Source: Pararge aegeria | Taxonomy: Eukaryota > Arthropoda > Insecta > Lepidoptera > Nymphalidae | Assembly (NCBI RefSeq): GCF_905163445.1 | Contig: NC_053183.1 | Span: forward strand, 4,402,001 to 4,466,000 | Direction: 5' to 3' | DNA length: 64,000 nucleotides | In this document: one piece after another, positions 55,441 to 64,000 of the stretch | Position numbering within the stretch: position 1 is the first letter of the stretch | Layout of the letters: each line of letters begins with the position of its first letter | Notes under the pieces: model-generated | The model's input: the letters and a program-made list of their open reading frames with translations, nothing else | What the model was told of the DNA's origin: nothing | The model's database searches: none | Program-made: the position numbers and the translations under genes

Positions 55441-56011
55441 GGGCTAAAGATGGATTTCCATAGAAACAAAATCTTTTGTAATACAATCCTTACTCATGAA
55501 TATTCGTCATCATCCAAACAGATTTTCGGCGACCTACAATCTACGCACGTTTCGCTCCGAAACCGGAGCATCCTCAGGAGATGTTGAATGAATAATTGTT
55601 AAGTTGTTACTTAACAATTATTAAGTTGTTACTTAACAATTATTTATGCTAGAAATTTAGATTCTCGGCAAAGGAGGTTTTTTATTAAACGATAATAGAG
55701 CTTTCTGTGTCCTGTTTAACTACATATAAAGCATTGCTTTGTTTCATTCTTTAACTTCGGAGATATTGAGATTTTTTAATAGGCAACTCTAGTAAAATCT
55801 AGTGCGATATTAAATTGTTTAATGCTAAAAACATATTTATATATTGTAATCAATAATTTAATTTTCGTCAAAAGAATTTCTTTAAACAGACATATCAAAC
55901 ATTAATTTTGATACAGTAGGTACTAAGGAAGACGACTTACACCGACAATAAAATACGTTGGAAATATAAAACGGTTTTTTCCTTTATTTTATCATTATTT
56001 TACCTACTGCA

Positions 56012-56398
56012 GCATGGCTAGCATGGGCGGGAGATAAAAGTTATATCCCCCGATTATATACCGTGACAAGGGATATAGTTAATGTGCCCACCTGCTAAAT
56101 CACTGGAACATGGAATAGGAGAAGTTTACCCCCATTTATTAATTAATACACATGCGTTACATGGGTATTATTTCCACTTGTGCGCCAGGGCTGGAGGCAA
56201 TTATATCCCCGGGGGAAAGAAAAAATGTTATCTTTTCTCAATGCTTTATCGACTCTCAGAGCACTGGCGCACAAGTTTAAATAATATCCAAATAATATAT
56301 GTGTAATAATAACCGTGGGTAAACTTCTCCCATTCCCGGTTCCCGTGTTTTCCCGATACGTTAATTATATAATTTTTGTCTCCTGCCTGTGCTAGCCC
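56012..56398. mobile_element. Foldback element with long inverted arms
   Basis: ATGGCTAGCATGGGCGGGAG at the left mirrors CTCCTGCCTGTGCTAGCCC at the right. Inner parts such as GGAGAAGTTTACCCCC and GGTAAACTTCTCCCATTCCC also pair, so the arms exceed 100 bp. CTGCAG is present just outside both ends. Confidence 0.65.
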
Positions 56399-56666
56399 TG
56401 CAGTGATTGGTCTGAGAGAACAAGCTCTATCAAGTGTAAATAAACAAATGACTAAGGCAATCGGCGTTCGTGGATGAAATAGGACAAAAACGATCCGGAA
56501 ATTGCTGTGTGATTCAATCATCACGCAAAGCTCATATAGTTTTAGGCTACTTGTAACTTTATAACATGATTAAAAATTTAGGTAGAAAAATCCTATAGTG
56601 TTTAGTCATCTATATACCTACGTGTCACTTTCGAACCGAAGCTCGTCCGGGGAAGTACCCAATACC

Positions 56667-56856
56667 CAGTGGCGTGCATAGAGGGTATGCACAGGGTATG
56701 CAGATGATACAAAATGAAGAAAATCTCCAGTACGAGTTATCTCCAGTCTCCATAAAACCACTTAAGGATAGGCATTGTAAGAGTTATAAAAATCCTATCC
56801 TTAAGTATTTATAACTCGTAGTACTAAGTATTTATAACCCTCTATGCACGCCACTG
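56667..56856 (+). mobile_element. hAT-like MITE, 190 bp, 20-bp perfect inverted ends
   Basis: CAGTGGCGTGCATAGAGGGT is exactly inverted at the right end. Flanks CCAATACC (56659-56666) and CTAATACC (56857-56864) are an 8-bp target duplication with one change. Confidence 0.85.
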
Positions 56857-56987
56857 CTAATACCGGCATGCTTGTTTCCGCAGCATTGCTGTGTTCAGGT
56901 CTGAAGAGAAGAAGAGACGGGAGGGGTTTTCGGTGTTATTACAGGCACATGAGACTTATTAGGTTGATGGACACAGGGCGGCATTTT

Positions 56988-57135
56988 AAATAAAATCAAA
57001 ATCCATTTATTTCAAGTAGGCCTAATATAAGCACTTTTGAAACGTCAAGTCTGTTTGTAGAGACTCTCCCACGGGTTCGGAAGGCAGATTCTACCGAGTA
57101 GAAGCCGGCAAGAAACTCAGCAGTTGCCGACTGTG
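56988..57135 (-). mobile_element. LINE 3'-tail (TTTCAAGTAGGCCTA family)
   Basis: ATTTATTTCAAGTAGGCCTA through GGCAGATTCTACCGAGTAGA to CGGCAAGAAACTCAGCAGT, close to the 24362-24510 tail. Confidence 0.75.
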
Positions 57136-57713
57136 AAGAAAGCTTTCTGAAGTGTTGTTCTGTTTATCGATGGTTTGCCATTTATGCCATGAAAATAGGC
57201 ACGTTATATACATATTACATATCGCAGGAGGTGGGCATAGGATACTTTTAATCCCGAAAATCCTTTGCCTTATGTTTACTTTTTATACAGTTTTGGTTTA
57301 ATGCAGCGTGACGATACCCCTTACATATGAGGTGGAAAGTACCTAGATGGGCGACATTAACTATGCTGATAATGCTGATGGAATATCGCCAAATGATAAT
57401 GTGACAAACCGATTCAGCTACAAGTAAGTACCTCAAAAGTGAATCAAAACATGAGGTAACTAGGTACCTACTTAGTTCGCGAGACGTAAAGGCTCGGTCA
57501 TGATTAACACCTAACGGACCGAGTTCAGTAAATGCGTTAATGACTGCATGTTGCGGTATTTAAGGCTTTTAACCCGAGCTGAATGAGCAATTTAAATATA
57601 GAACACGAAAATTTAGTTTCTTACAACGTTTTAAATGCCAGTTTAATTGTAATAGTTACTTTAATGCTGACGGATCGCGCTTTAAGAGAAAAACACTTTT
57701 GAGTTTTATATTA

Positions 57714-58140
57714 ATCTATATATACATAAAAGAAAGTTGTGTTAGTTGCACAATTTATAACTCAAGAACGGCTGGACCAATTTTAATGATATTTGATTTT
57801 TTGGATTCCTCTTAGACCGGAATAGGATTAAAATATTATAAGTATTAAAATATAACATTCATCAAAAAAACAAAATATCCGCAGTACGAAGTTAAGACAC
57901 CACATCCAATCCATACTAATATTATAAAAGCGAAAGTGTTTGTTTCTGTTTGTCACGACCTAACTTCAACCATCCAAGCAACTTGATTTTTGGCTTAGAG
58001 TTACGTGAAAGGGCGGAGATTTTTGGCATAGAGTTACTTGAAAGGACGGAGAGTAAAATAGGCTTTTTATCCCAGGAAATCCAAGAGAGCCCACGGAATT
58101 TATAAAAAACGCGGACGAAGCACGCGGGCAAACCTAGTTT
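57714..58140 (+). mobile_element. Two dispersed repeats in tandem
   Basis: AGAAAGTTGTGTTAGTTGCA (57714-57870, family of 36780) is followed at 57905 by ATACTAATATTATAAAAGCG to GGACGAAGCACGCGGGCAAA (family of 48757). The second has a small internal duplication (TTTTTGGCTTAGAGTTACGT / TTTTTGGCATAGAGTTACTT). Confidence 0.55.
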
Positions 58141-58670
58141 TTGGTAAATGTGTCATTAGCTAAACCATCAAGGTCGTCCCAATAACAGCGTAGTCGCACC
58201 TTTACAAAGCGGCGGCGCCACACAAGACCTGTCCCAGCTTGACTGACTCACTCACAGTAATGGCGTTCTCGGAATCGAATTTCGAATGTCTGAACCGTTG
58301 CGAAACCTCCGAACGTGGATTTTGACTTTCGTGGAAAAGGCGACGCACGGAATTAGCCCCTATTCCCTAACAATCAAAGGTTATAATAGATTAGCATGTG
58401 AAAATCAAATTTTTGAGAAGCGATCTTGTTCTTTCCTTGATGTTTTACATGTGGAGTTGTGAGTGATGTAATGTATTATATTTTTTCGTGATGATTGTAG
58501 ACTGTTATGACATGCCACATAATTTCTAATACCTGAGCAAATTAGGTAAGTTATCATTATTCAAGGAATTGTGTAATTAATTGATAAATAACGTTTGATT
58601 ATAATACCACAGATCACAAAAAATTTAATAACAATAACGCGGTAATGTTAAAATATTATAGTATATAGGT
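58141..58670. other. No gene recognised
   Basis: AT-rich beyond a moderately GC-rich start (58190-58360). No repeat or coding sequence recognised. Confidence 0.4.
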
Positions 58671-58673
58671 ATA

Positions 58674-58738
58674 TCACTGGAGTGCTAAGTTTACGTCTAT
58701 GAGTACGCCTCATAGACGTAAACTTACCACTCCAGTGA
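58674..58738. repeat. Near-perfect hairpin, 30-bp arms (29/30), 5-nt loop
   Basis: Arms 58674-58703 and 58709-58738 around TACGC. The arm starts TCACTGGAGTG and contains AAGTTTACGTCTATGAG. Confidence 0.9.
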
Positions 58739-58869
58739 AGGAAAATACTCGTCCTTCATATTATATCTATATATTTTACTGTAAGTTTATTATATGTATA
58801 TATTATATATGTAGATATAGGTATATATGCGTGTTTATTTAAATGCACCACCTACCTCTCTTCTTGAGC

Positions 58870-59021
58870 TGTGTTTAACGCCTTTGGTTGCCTGGAAGAG
58901 ATCGCTATGTAGCGATAAGGCCGCAAAATTGAATACTTTTTGTTAAATTTTTATTTATAATTTTACTATATGTTTATGTGGTGTACAATAAAAGTGTATT
59001 CATTCATTCATTCATTTTAAA
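58870..59021 (+). mobile_element. LINE 3' tail with conserved hairpin
   Basis: TTGGTTGCCTGGAAGAGATC and the perfect stem ATCGCTATGTAGCGAT, then GTGGTGTACAATAAAAGTGT and a (CATT)n tail. Confidence 0.7.
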
Positions 59022-59849
59022 TTAACATGAAAAACTTTAATCATTTATCAAAAGTATTTTATTACAACAAAGGTATCGAAGTTGTAGGAGCGAGTCTCGT
59101 GTAATCTCCTATATGAATATATACAATTTGAAGAAATGAAGCCAATAATAACAATTTATTTCTTTCTTCAGCCGAGAGACCCTTATATTATGTACGTATG
59201 AATTATAATTTTTTGGAATCTGCCCATGTTTAAATTAGATCTAAGTATTACTCAGAGAATATTTGTAATTAGAATGTGGTCAAGCAAAAATATATTTATA
59301 TATATATATATATATATATGTATACTTATATAGAAAAAAAATGCTTGAATTGTGTTGGATATTATGCTTGTGACTTTTTTACTTATATTATTTTCAAAAT
59401 GTTGCTTTAGTTTCATACGTATGTATTTGTATTGTAGCGGTTAGATAAAGAAGCTGATATGGCATTTGTCTACTGGAGCACATCTCTGCGACCCTAGCGG
59501 TACAGCGGTTGACACGATTCCCGCACGACACAGTCACACAGATGTATTCCGATCCTAATTCCTACCGTTATAATGCTGTGTTTTGATATTCATATCGTCA
59601 GTATAAGTATACACTACAGTACACTATACTACACTACTACAGTTTCCCTGACCGATTTCGGCCACAGCGTGGTGGCCAATCCCCAGAGAGATTTTTCAAC
59701 TACGCTTGATATATAGGTATAGTGTGTGCGCAAACATAGTTTGTGCACTCTCTATTTCCTAACCCTCCTAGTCCGATGGCATGGCAGATTCTACACGACC
59801 GGAAAAGTTCAAGCGCAGCACCGACAGCTTAACGGCTCTCCGAAGCACG
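59022..59849. other. No gene recognised
   Basis: AT-rich with an (AT)n microsatellite at about 59297-59318. Nothing else I can name. Confidence 0.4.
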
Positions 59850-59965
59850 TAAGTGTATCACCGCCAATTTCTAAAATCCGGGCTGGTATTAAGAATTTCT
59901 TGATAGAAAACCCCAATACTTATTCACTGGCCCGACCCGGAATCGACCCCAAGACCTCATGATAA
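59850..59965 (-). mobile_element. SINE family D fragment
   Basis: GCCAATTTCTAAAATCCGGG and GAATCGACCCCAAGACCTCA follow the order of 20640-20750. Confidence 0.5.
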
Positions 59966-60007
59966 ATTAAATACAAATACAGAAGAAACTTAAAATAATA
60001 ACAATAA

Positions 60008-60068
60008 AATAGAGCGTGCAGAGGCGGTCTTATCACTAAAGCGATCTCTTCCAGACAACCTTTGACGT
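60008..60068 (-). mobile_element. LINE 3'-tail fragment with hairpin
   Basis: GCGGTCTTATCACTAAAGCG and TCTCTTCCAGACAACC; decayed copy of the 58870 tail. Confidence 0.45.
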
Positions 60069-60510
60069 TAGGAAAAAAAACGAAGGTCTATGTCCAGCAG
60101 TGGACGCACAATGGCTGATGAGATAAAAACTAAACGAGTATACGATATACGAGTAGCTGTAGCCCACTTGGATCAAAATCAAATGCTGCTTGATAAAATC
60201 TGGAACCGATTTTTCCGCATACGTAACCGAGGACAAAAGCCAGTAAGTAGGTAATGTAGCCAGCCAGTAATAGGTGTCTATTATACATAATATGATAATA
60301 AGATTGCGCGCACATATATTTAGCATATTGTTCAATGAAGGTTTCCTAGCGTGCATAGCAATGGGATACCTGGTAAAGAATACATAATATAGACTTCCTA
60401 TACTTAGTAGCTAAGTACAAAGGAATCTATATAGACGAATCTAGTATAGAATTGATGAATTACAAATTCATTCATTATTCTAGACCGCCAAACTAAATAC
60501 AATTATTACG

Positions 60511-60770
60511 ACGGCCGATAGGCGCAGTGGGCAGCGACCCTGCTTTCTGAGTCCAAGGCCGTGGGTTCGATTCCCACGACTGGAAAATGTTTGTGTGATG
60601 AACATGAATGTTTTTCAGTGTCTCGGTGTTTGTATGTATATTATAGGTATTTATGTATCCTATTCATAAAACAATTTATCAGTCATCTTAGGACCCATAA
60701 CACAAGCTACGCTTACTTTGGGACTGGATGGCAATGTGTGTATTGTCGTAGTATATTTATTATTTATTTA
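60511..60770 (+). mobile_element. tRNA-derived SINE (family A), full length
   Basis: ACGGCCGATAGGCGCAGTGG, GTGGGTTCGATTCCCACGAC to GGACTGGATGGCAATGTGTG and a (TATT)n tail. Confidence 0.9.
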
Positions 60771-61234
60771 TTTAATTATATCCGTACAAAACCGGTATTT
60801 CAATCTGGGTATTAAGTCGGTCTATATAGGGTTGTCAACTTTTATTTAGGTGTAACGTAACGTAAGATACTGTTACAGTAAATTTATAAAGTGGGTAAAT
60901 AATTAAACTTTTGATAACTATAAATTCATATTAGCCAGATATTTTATTAAATAGTTAATAGATAGTTTTCAAGAAAAAATTAAAATTATATTTGATTAAC
61001 AACCAATGTTCATGACATTGAGTTGGTGGTTATTTTGATATAAATACGACTGCATTATCGATGCACCTCCGTCCTACATGGACTCGAACGATGCAAAGAT
61101 ATCTCCCAATGTCTTAGTCATATCACTACATTAGTGTGCAATGTTTTTGGCCGCACTGAACTATGCGCATGCTAACTCTCGGGCGCCCAAGAGGTTTTTT
61201 TTATCATCATCATTTTTTTTATCATCAACATCAT

Positions 61235-61395
61235 CATCAATTCAACCAATTGCACTGCTGGACATAGGTCTATTTTAGGGAGTTCCACAATCCATGGTCC
61301 TGGGCCACTTGCCTCCAGCGACTCCCAGCGACTCGCCTAATGTCGTCTGTCCTCCTTTTTGGGGGCCGAATCTACGCTGCGTTTACCGGTGACAC
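61235..61395 (-). mobile_element. RTE-type LINE 3' end
   Basis: CACTGCTGGACATAGGTCTA, GGGAGTTCCACAATCCATGG and TAATGTCGTCTGTCC are the complement of the RTE terminal ORF; an ATCATCATC tail precedes it. Confidence 0.65.
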
Positions 61396-61501
61396 TACAC
61401 CTATGACCTTCCTAGTATATTGACCTACTAGTCTATTATACTACCTACTAGTATATTTTACTGAAAACAATTAAGTTATTATGCAACAAGCAATAACTAC
61501 T

Positions 61502-61615
61502 TTAATGAAGCGGTGATAGCCTAGTGGGTGGGATTACCGCATTCCTTGTATGGACCGAGTTCGATTCCCGGCACCATTGAACGTGTGTGGAAGGCACTTT
61601 TGAAGCGATGAATCA
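61502..61615 (+). mobile_element. SINE family B head
   Basis: AAGCGGTGATAGCCTAGTGG and GAGTTCGATTCCCGGCA; the body is not the usual one. Confidence 0.55.
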
Positions 61616-62405
61616 CGAACCTCTAATCTCTACATATATTGTTGAGATCTCTTCATAGATAAAGCGTTTCAGTAAGATGCCGCGTAGAAACTGATTACTG
61701 ACTGGGATATAATAGTTAATATAACTGCCATACCCCTAACAGATATGTATACCCCATCTTAGACAGCAACATTTACATCAGTGACCCCAGTCCAGTCCAC
61801 CAGAGATTATTTTCTAGTGATGCGCATGCTAGCCCATAGCTTAGGTACGCATCACTAAATCATTTCCACCTTTAGTATAAATCCGGGCAGTCGTGTAAAA
61901 AGCGAGTTTATTCAAAATGCAAACGAGCATTGCAATCGGATATAATATAATTAAAAAAAGAATTATTCATGACCCCAATGACGTCGATCGAAACGGGATT
62001 GAAAGAGAAATTTGTATTTTAAACTGCTCTTTGTGTGAAAATAATCGCTTCTTTCTTTTATTTGTAGATAGGTAGTACCTAAAACTGCCTTTCATTGATT
62101 AAAATATTAATTTGATTAAAAGCCATATAAATATATATAGTTATGATTAAAGAGCTATAGCTTCACGCCCTAACTAAGTAATCAAAAGACATGATTTTTG
62201 GCAACGAGCTAGTTAAAAGGACGGAGAATAACAAAGGCTACTTTTAGTCCTGAAAATTATAAATTTTTATTGTAAATTAACCGCGGATATCGCCACGCAA
62301 GTAGGATAACAAGTCTGGCTTGCACTTGTTTAAGAACAGTAGGGATCGATCACATAACTTTAACGACGAATAGTTCAAGAGAACATGTTAGTTCTCTTAG
62401 GTACA
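61616..62405. other. No gene recognised
   Basis: AT-rich, with a decayed repeat near 62205-62330 (GTTAAAAGGACGGAGAATAA) resembling the 57905 family. Confidence 0.4.
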
Positions 62406-62467
62406 TAGGTAGACAAATCCAAAACAAATTATTTAGGCTAATAATTTGTTTTGGATTTGTCTATCTA
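62406..62467. repeat. Near-perfect hairpin, 28-bp arms (27/28), 6-nt loop
   Basis: Arms 62406-62433 and 62440-62467 around TAGGCT; the arm contains AGACAAATCCAAAACAAATT. Confidence 0.88.
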
Positions 62468-62545
62468 TCGTGTCACCCAGGGATTGTATCCAGGGTGTCA
62501 CGATCCGCATTCGAAAATATTAACCACTAGACTAACTGGCGGTCT
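62465..62545 (-). mobile_element. tRNA-like SINE head
   Basis: The minus strand reads CCAGTTAGTCTAGTGGTTAA (box A type) and a box B-like CTGGATACAATCCC; there is no full tRNA fold. Confidence 0.4.
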
Positions 62546-62711
62546 GGGATCTTATTGTAGAATGGTCTGGAATGTAGTTAACAGGTACTGCGTGTAGGTA
62601 ATAGGTTCTCAGTCTAACAAAAGCTAAAGCTCTTTGCCGAACTCTACCTTTCTAACTCAATGCCTTTCGCAATATAAAACCTTGTTTTTTGTATATGTTT
62701 TTATGTTTATT

Positions 62712-62815
62712 ATTAATTAAAATATTCATCAGTTATTTTAGTATCTACCCATAACACAAGCTACCCTTGCTGTGGGGCTAGATAGTGATGTGTGTTGTCG
62801 AACTGTATTTATAGT
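62712..62815 (+). mobile_element. SINE family A, 3' fragment
   Basis: ATATTCATCAGTTATTTTAG, CCATAACACAAGCTACCCTT and GGGGCTAGATAGTGATGTGT. Confidence 0.65.
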
Positions 62816-62929
62816 ATGTATTTAATAATGCGTGTGTATCACCAATATAATACCAATAACAACATTGTTGTGTACAATTCATTCGCAACGATAATAGACA
62901 ACAAAAATGGTGAATACAGACATTCGAAT

Positions 62930-63125
62930 TTCGAATGTAGCTCCCCGGCAAGGCAAAGCAGACGGGCTGACTCAACGCGACCGCGCTTCCGCCTGCGGGC
63001 CGATAGCAAGGTCACCGGCCGCCGCGCACACATGCATACCGCACGCTAATCGCAACACAACGGCGCGCACACACGTACGCGTGAAAGTAGTGAGAGTACA
63101 GTCGCGTTCAACTCGTTATTGCAAC
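62930..63125. promoter_or_regulatory. CpG-rich island, candidate promoter
   Basis: The most CpG-rich stretch upstream of Hr39 (GCGACCGCGCTTCCGCCTGC, GGCCGCCGCGCACACATGCA, CACGTACGCGTG). CAAGGTCA at 63007-63014 is an NR5-type half-site (8 of 9 to YCAAGGYCR with its preceding G). Whether it serves Hr39 or a neighbour cannot be told here. The 88-codon open frame through it is probably a by-product of the GC content. Confidence 0.3.
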
Positions 63126-63441
63126 CGTGGTATTTGTTTTAACATGTGTGATGCATTAATCTTGAGCATTTGACGCACTGTGCACTGCCCCTTTACAGAG
63201 TAAGGCACCCTGCACAACGCCAATATAACGGACAATAATTTTACTGAATGATTTGAAACGAAATCCCAAACACTTATTTTTAAATATATATTTTTTCATT
63301 ATTTCATTTTCTTTTTCAAAAAGCAGGTTCTACTCTATGTGACTTTAAGATATCAGTTACATCATCTTACCTGAGCTTCTACTTAAAAAACAGTAATAAA
63401 AGTATCTAAGTAGATCTTGTTACAATAAAATTATTTTTAAA

Positions 63442-63677
63442 TTAAAAAAAAACCGACTTTAACATACGCCCAGTAACTAACAAGCAAAAAATTTTTAATT
63501 TTTAAATAACAGCTCGACCGATTTCGATCAAATTTAAACGGGACCACCTGAAAAGTATGCCCTTTTAAACAAGAAAATAATTTTTGTAATCGGTTCAGGC
63601 GTCTACGATTAACATGCATGAAAAAAAAAAGATTCCGACGAATTGAGATCGTCCTCCTTTTTGAAGTCGGTTAAAAA
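63442..63677. mobile_element. MITE-like repeat with AACCGACTTY ends
   Basis: AAAAAAACCGACTTTAACAT at the left is inverted as TTGAAGTCGGTTAAAAA at the right. The inside has TCGACCGATTTCGATCAAAT and GAGATCGTCCTCCTTTTTGA, words common in lepidopteran repeats. Confidence 0.55.
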
Positions 63678-63875
63678 TACCGATTGACATCTTTGATATG
63701 TCACTCTCATTAATTTGTTTGATTGATTGATGATGCTAAAGGATATATAGATGTGTAACAAAAATAAAATTGGTCAAATCAACTCAAGAAAATTGCACGG
63801 ATGCTACATTTCAATTAGAATATGGCACTCGATGCCGTTAGGTGACGGCCGTTCAGGGTATCTTGAATGAATGAA

Positions 63876-64000
63876 TTAATTAAAATACTTTTATTGCACA
63901 CCACAAACAGTACAGAGAAAAAAAGAAAAGTATAAACAAACAACTTCACGCTCCGCTCATAGCGATTTCTTCCAGGCAACCAATGGCGAAGATTAAAAAC
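63876..64000 (-). mobile_element. LINE 3'-tail fragment, cut by window edge
   Basis: CTTTTATTGCACACCACAAA, AGAAAAGTATAAACAAACAA and ATAGCGATTTCTTCCAGGCA match 18085-18225. Confidence 0.6.

Noticed and set aside
62907..63173. 88-codon open frame across the CpG island
   Set aside because: Arginine/alanine-rich from base composition, and no similarity recognised.
1..64000. CRISPR array, operon-like gene cluster, or bacterial or viral insert
   Set aside because: No regularly spaced repeats, no intron-less gene run and no recognisable bacterial or viral coding sequence; the only retroviral-type trace is a solo LTR.

Overview
The window is eukaryotic, AT-rich and intron-containing, and almost certainly comes from a lepidopteran (moth or butterfly; a nymphalid butterfly is my guess). 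The evidence is the dense set of lepidopteran-type interspersed repeats: tRNA-derived SINEs, 3' fragments of RTE-like and other non-LTR retrotransposons, hAT-like MITEs and foldback elements. The protein fragments also resemble insect proteins.

The one gene I can support is on the minus strand from 26727 down to 7819. It is the orphan nuclear receptor Hr39 (NR5B, the FTZ-F1beta group). I rebuilt 16 coding exons by matching reading frame, GT-AG splice sites and intron phase. Together they give a continuous 755-codon protein with every phase agreeing. The exons run in order through an acidic/serine-rich N-terminal domain with four sumoylation-type motifs, a C4 zinc-finger DNA-binding domain, the FTZ-F1 box, a linker, the ligand-binding domain and a terminal AF-2 helix.

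Layout. Positions 1-1800 are repeat-bearing downstream DNA. Positions 1800-7818 are unusually poor in repeats and may be a long 3' UTR. Positions 7819-26727 hold the gene, whose introns are filled with transposon remnants. Two SINE fragments abut splice donors (exons 7 and 15). From 26728 to 64000 I find no further coding gene, only transposon remnants and AT-rich DNA, with three GC-rich islands (about 30.4, 39.1 and 63.0 kb) that are candidate 5' exons or promoters, for Hr39 or for a neighbour outside the window.

The most unusual structural signals are: a recurring class of near-perfect inverted repeats with 13-31 bp arms and loops of 0-9 nt; a pogo/Tigger-like deletion derivative that keeps the first 12 codons of an apparent transposase; hAT-type MITEs with intact 8-bp target duplications; a solo LTR inserted in another MITE with a 4-bp duplication; and an Hr39 exon lying between the 5' and 3' halves of the same SINE family. 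I found no CRISPR array, operon, rRNA or convincing intact tRNA, and nothing that amounts to a new multi-gene system.
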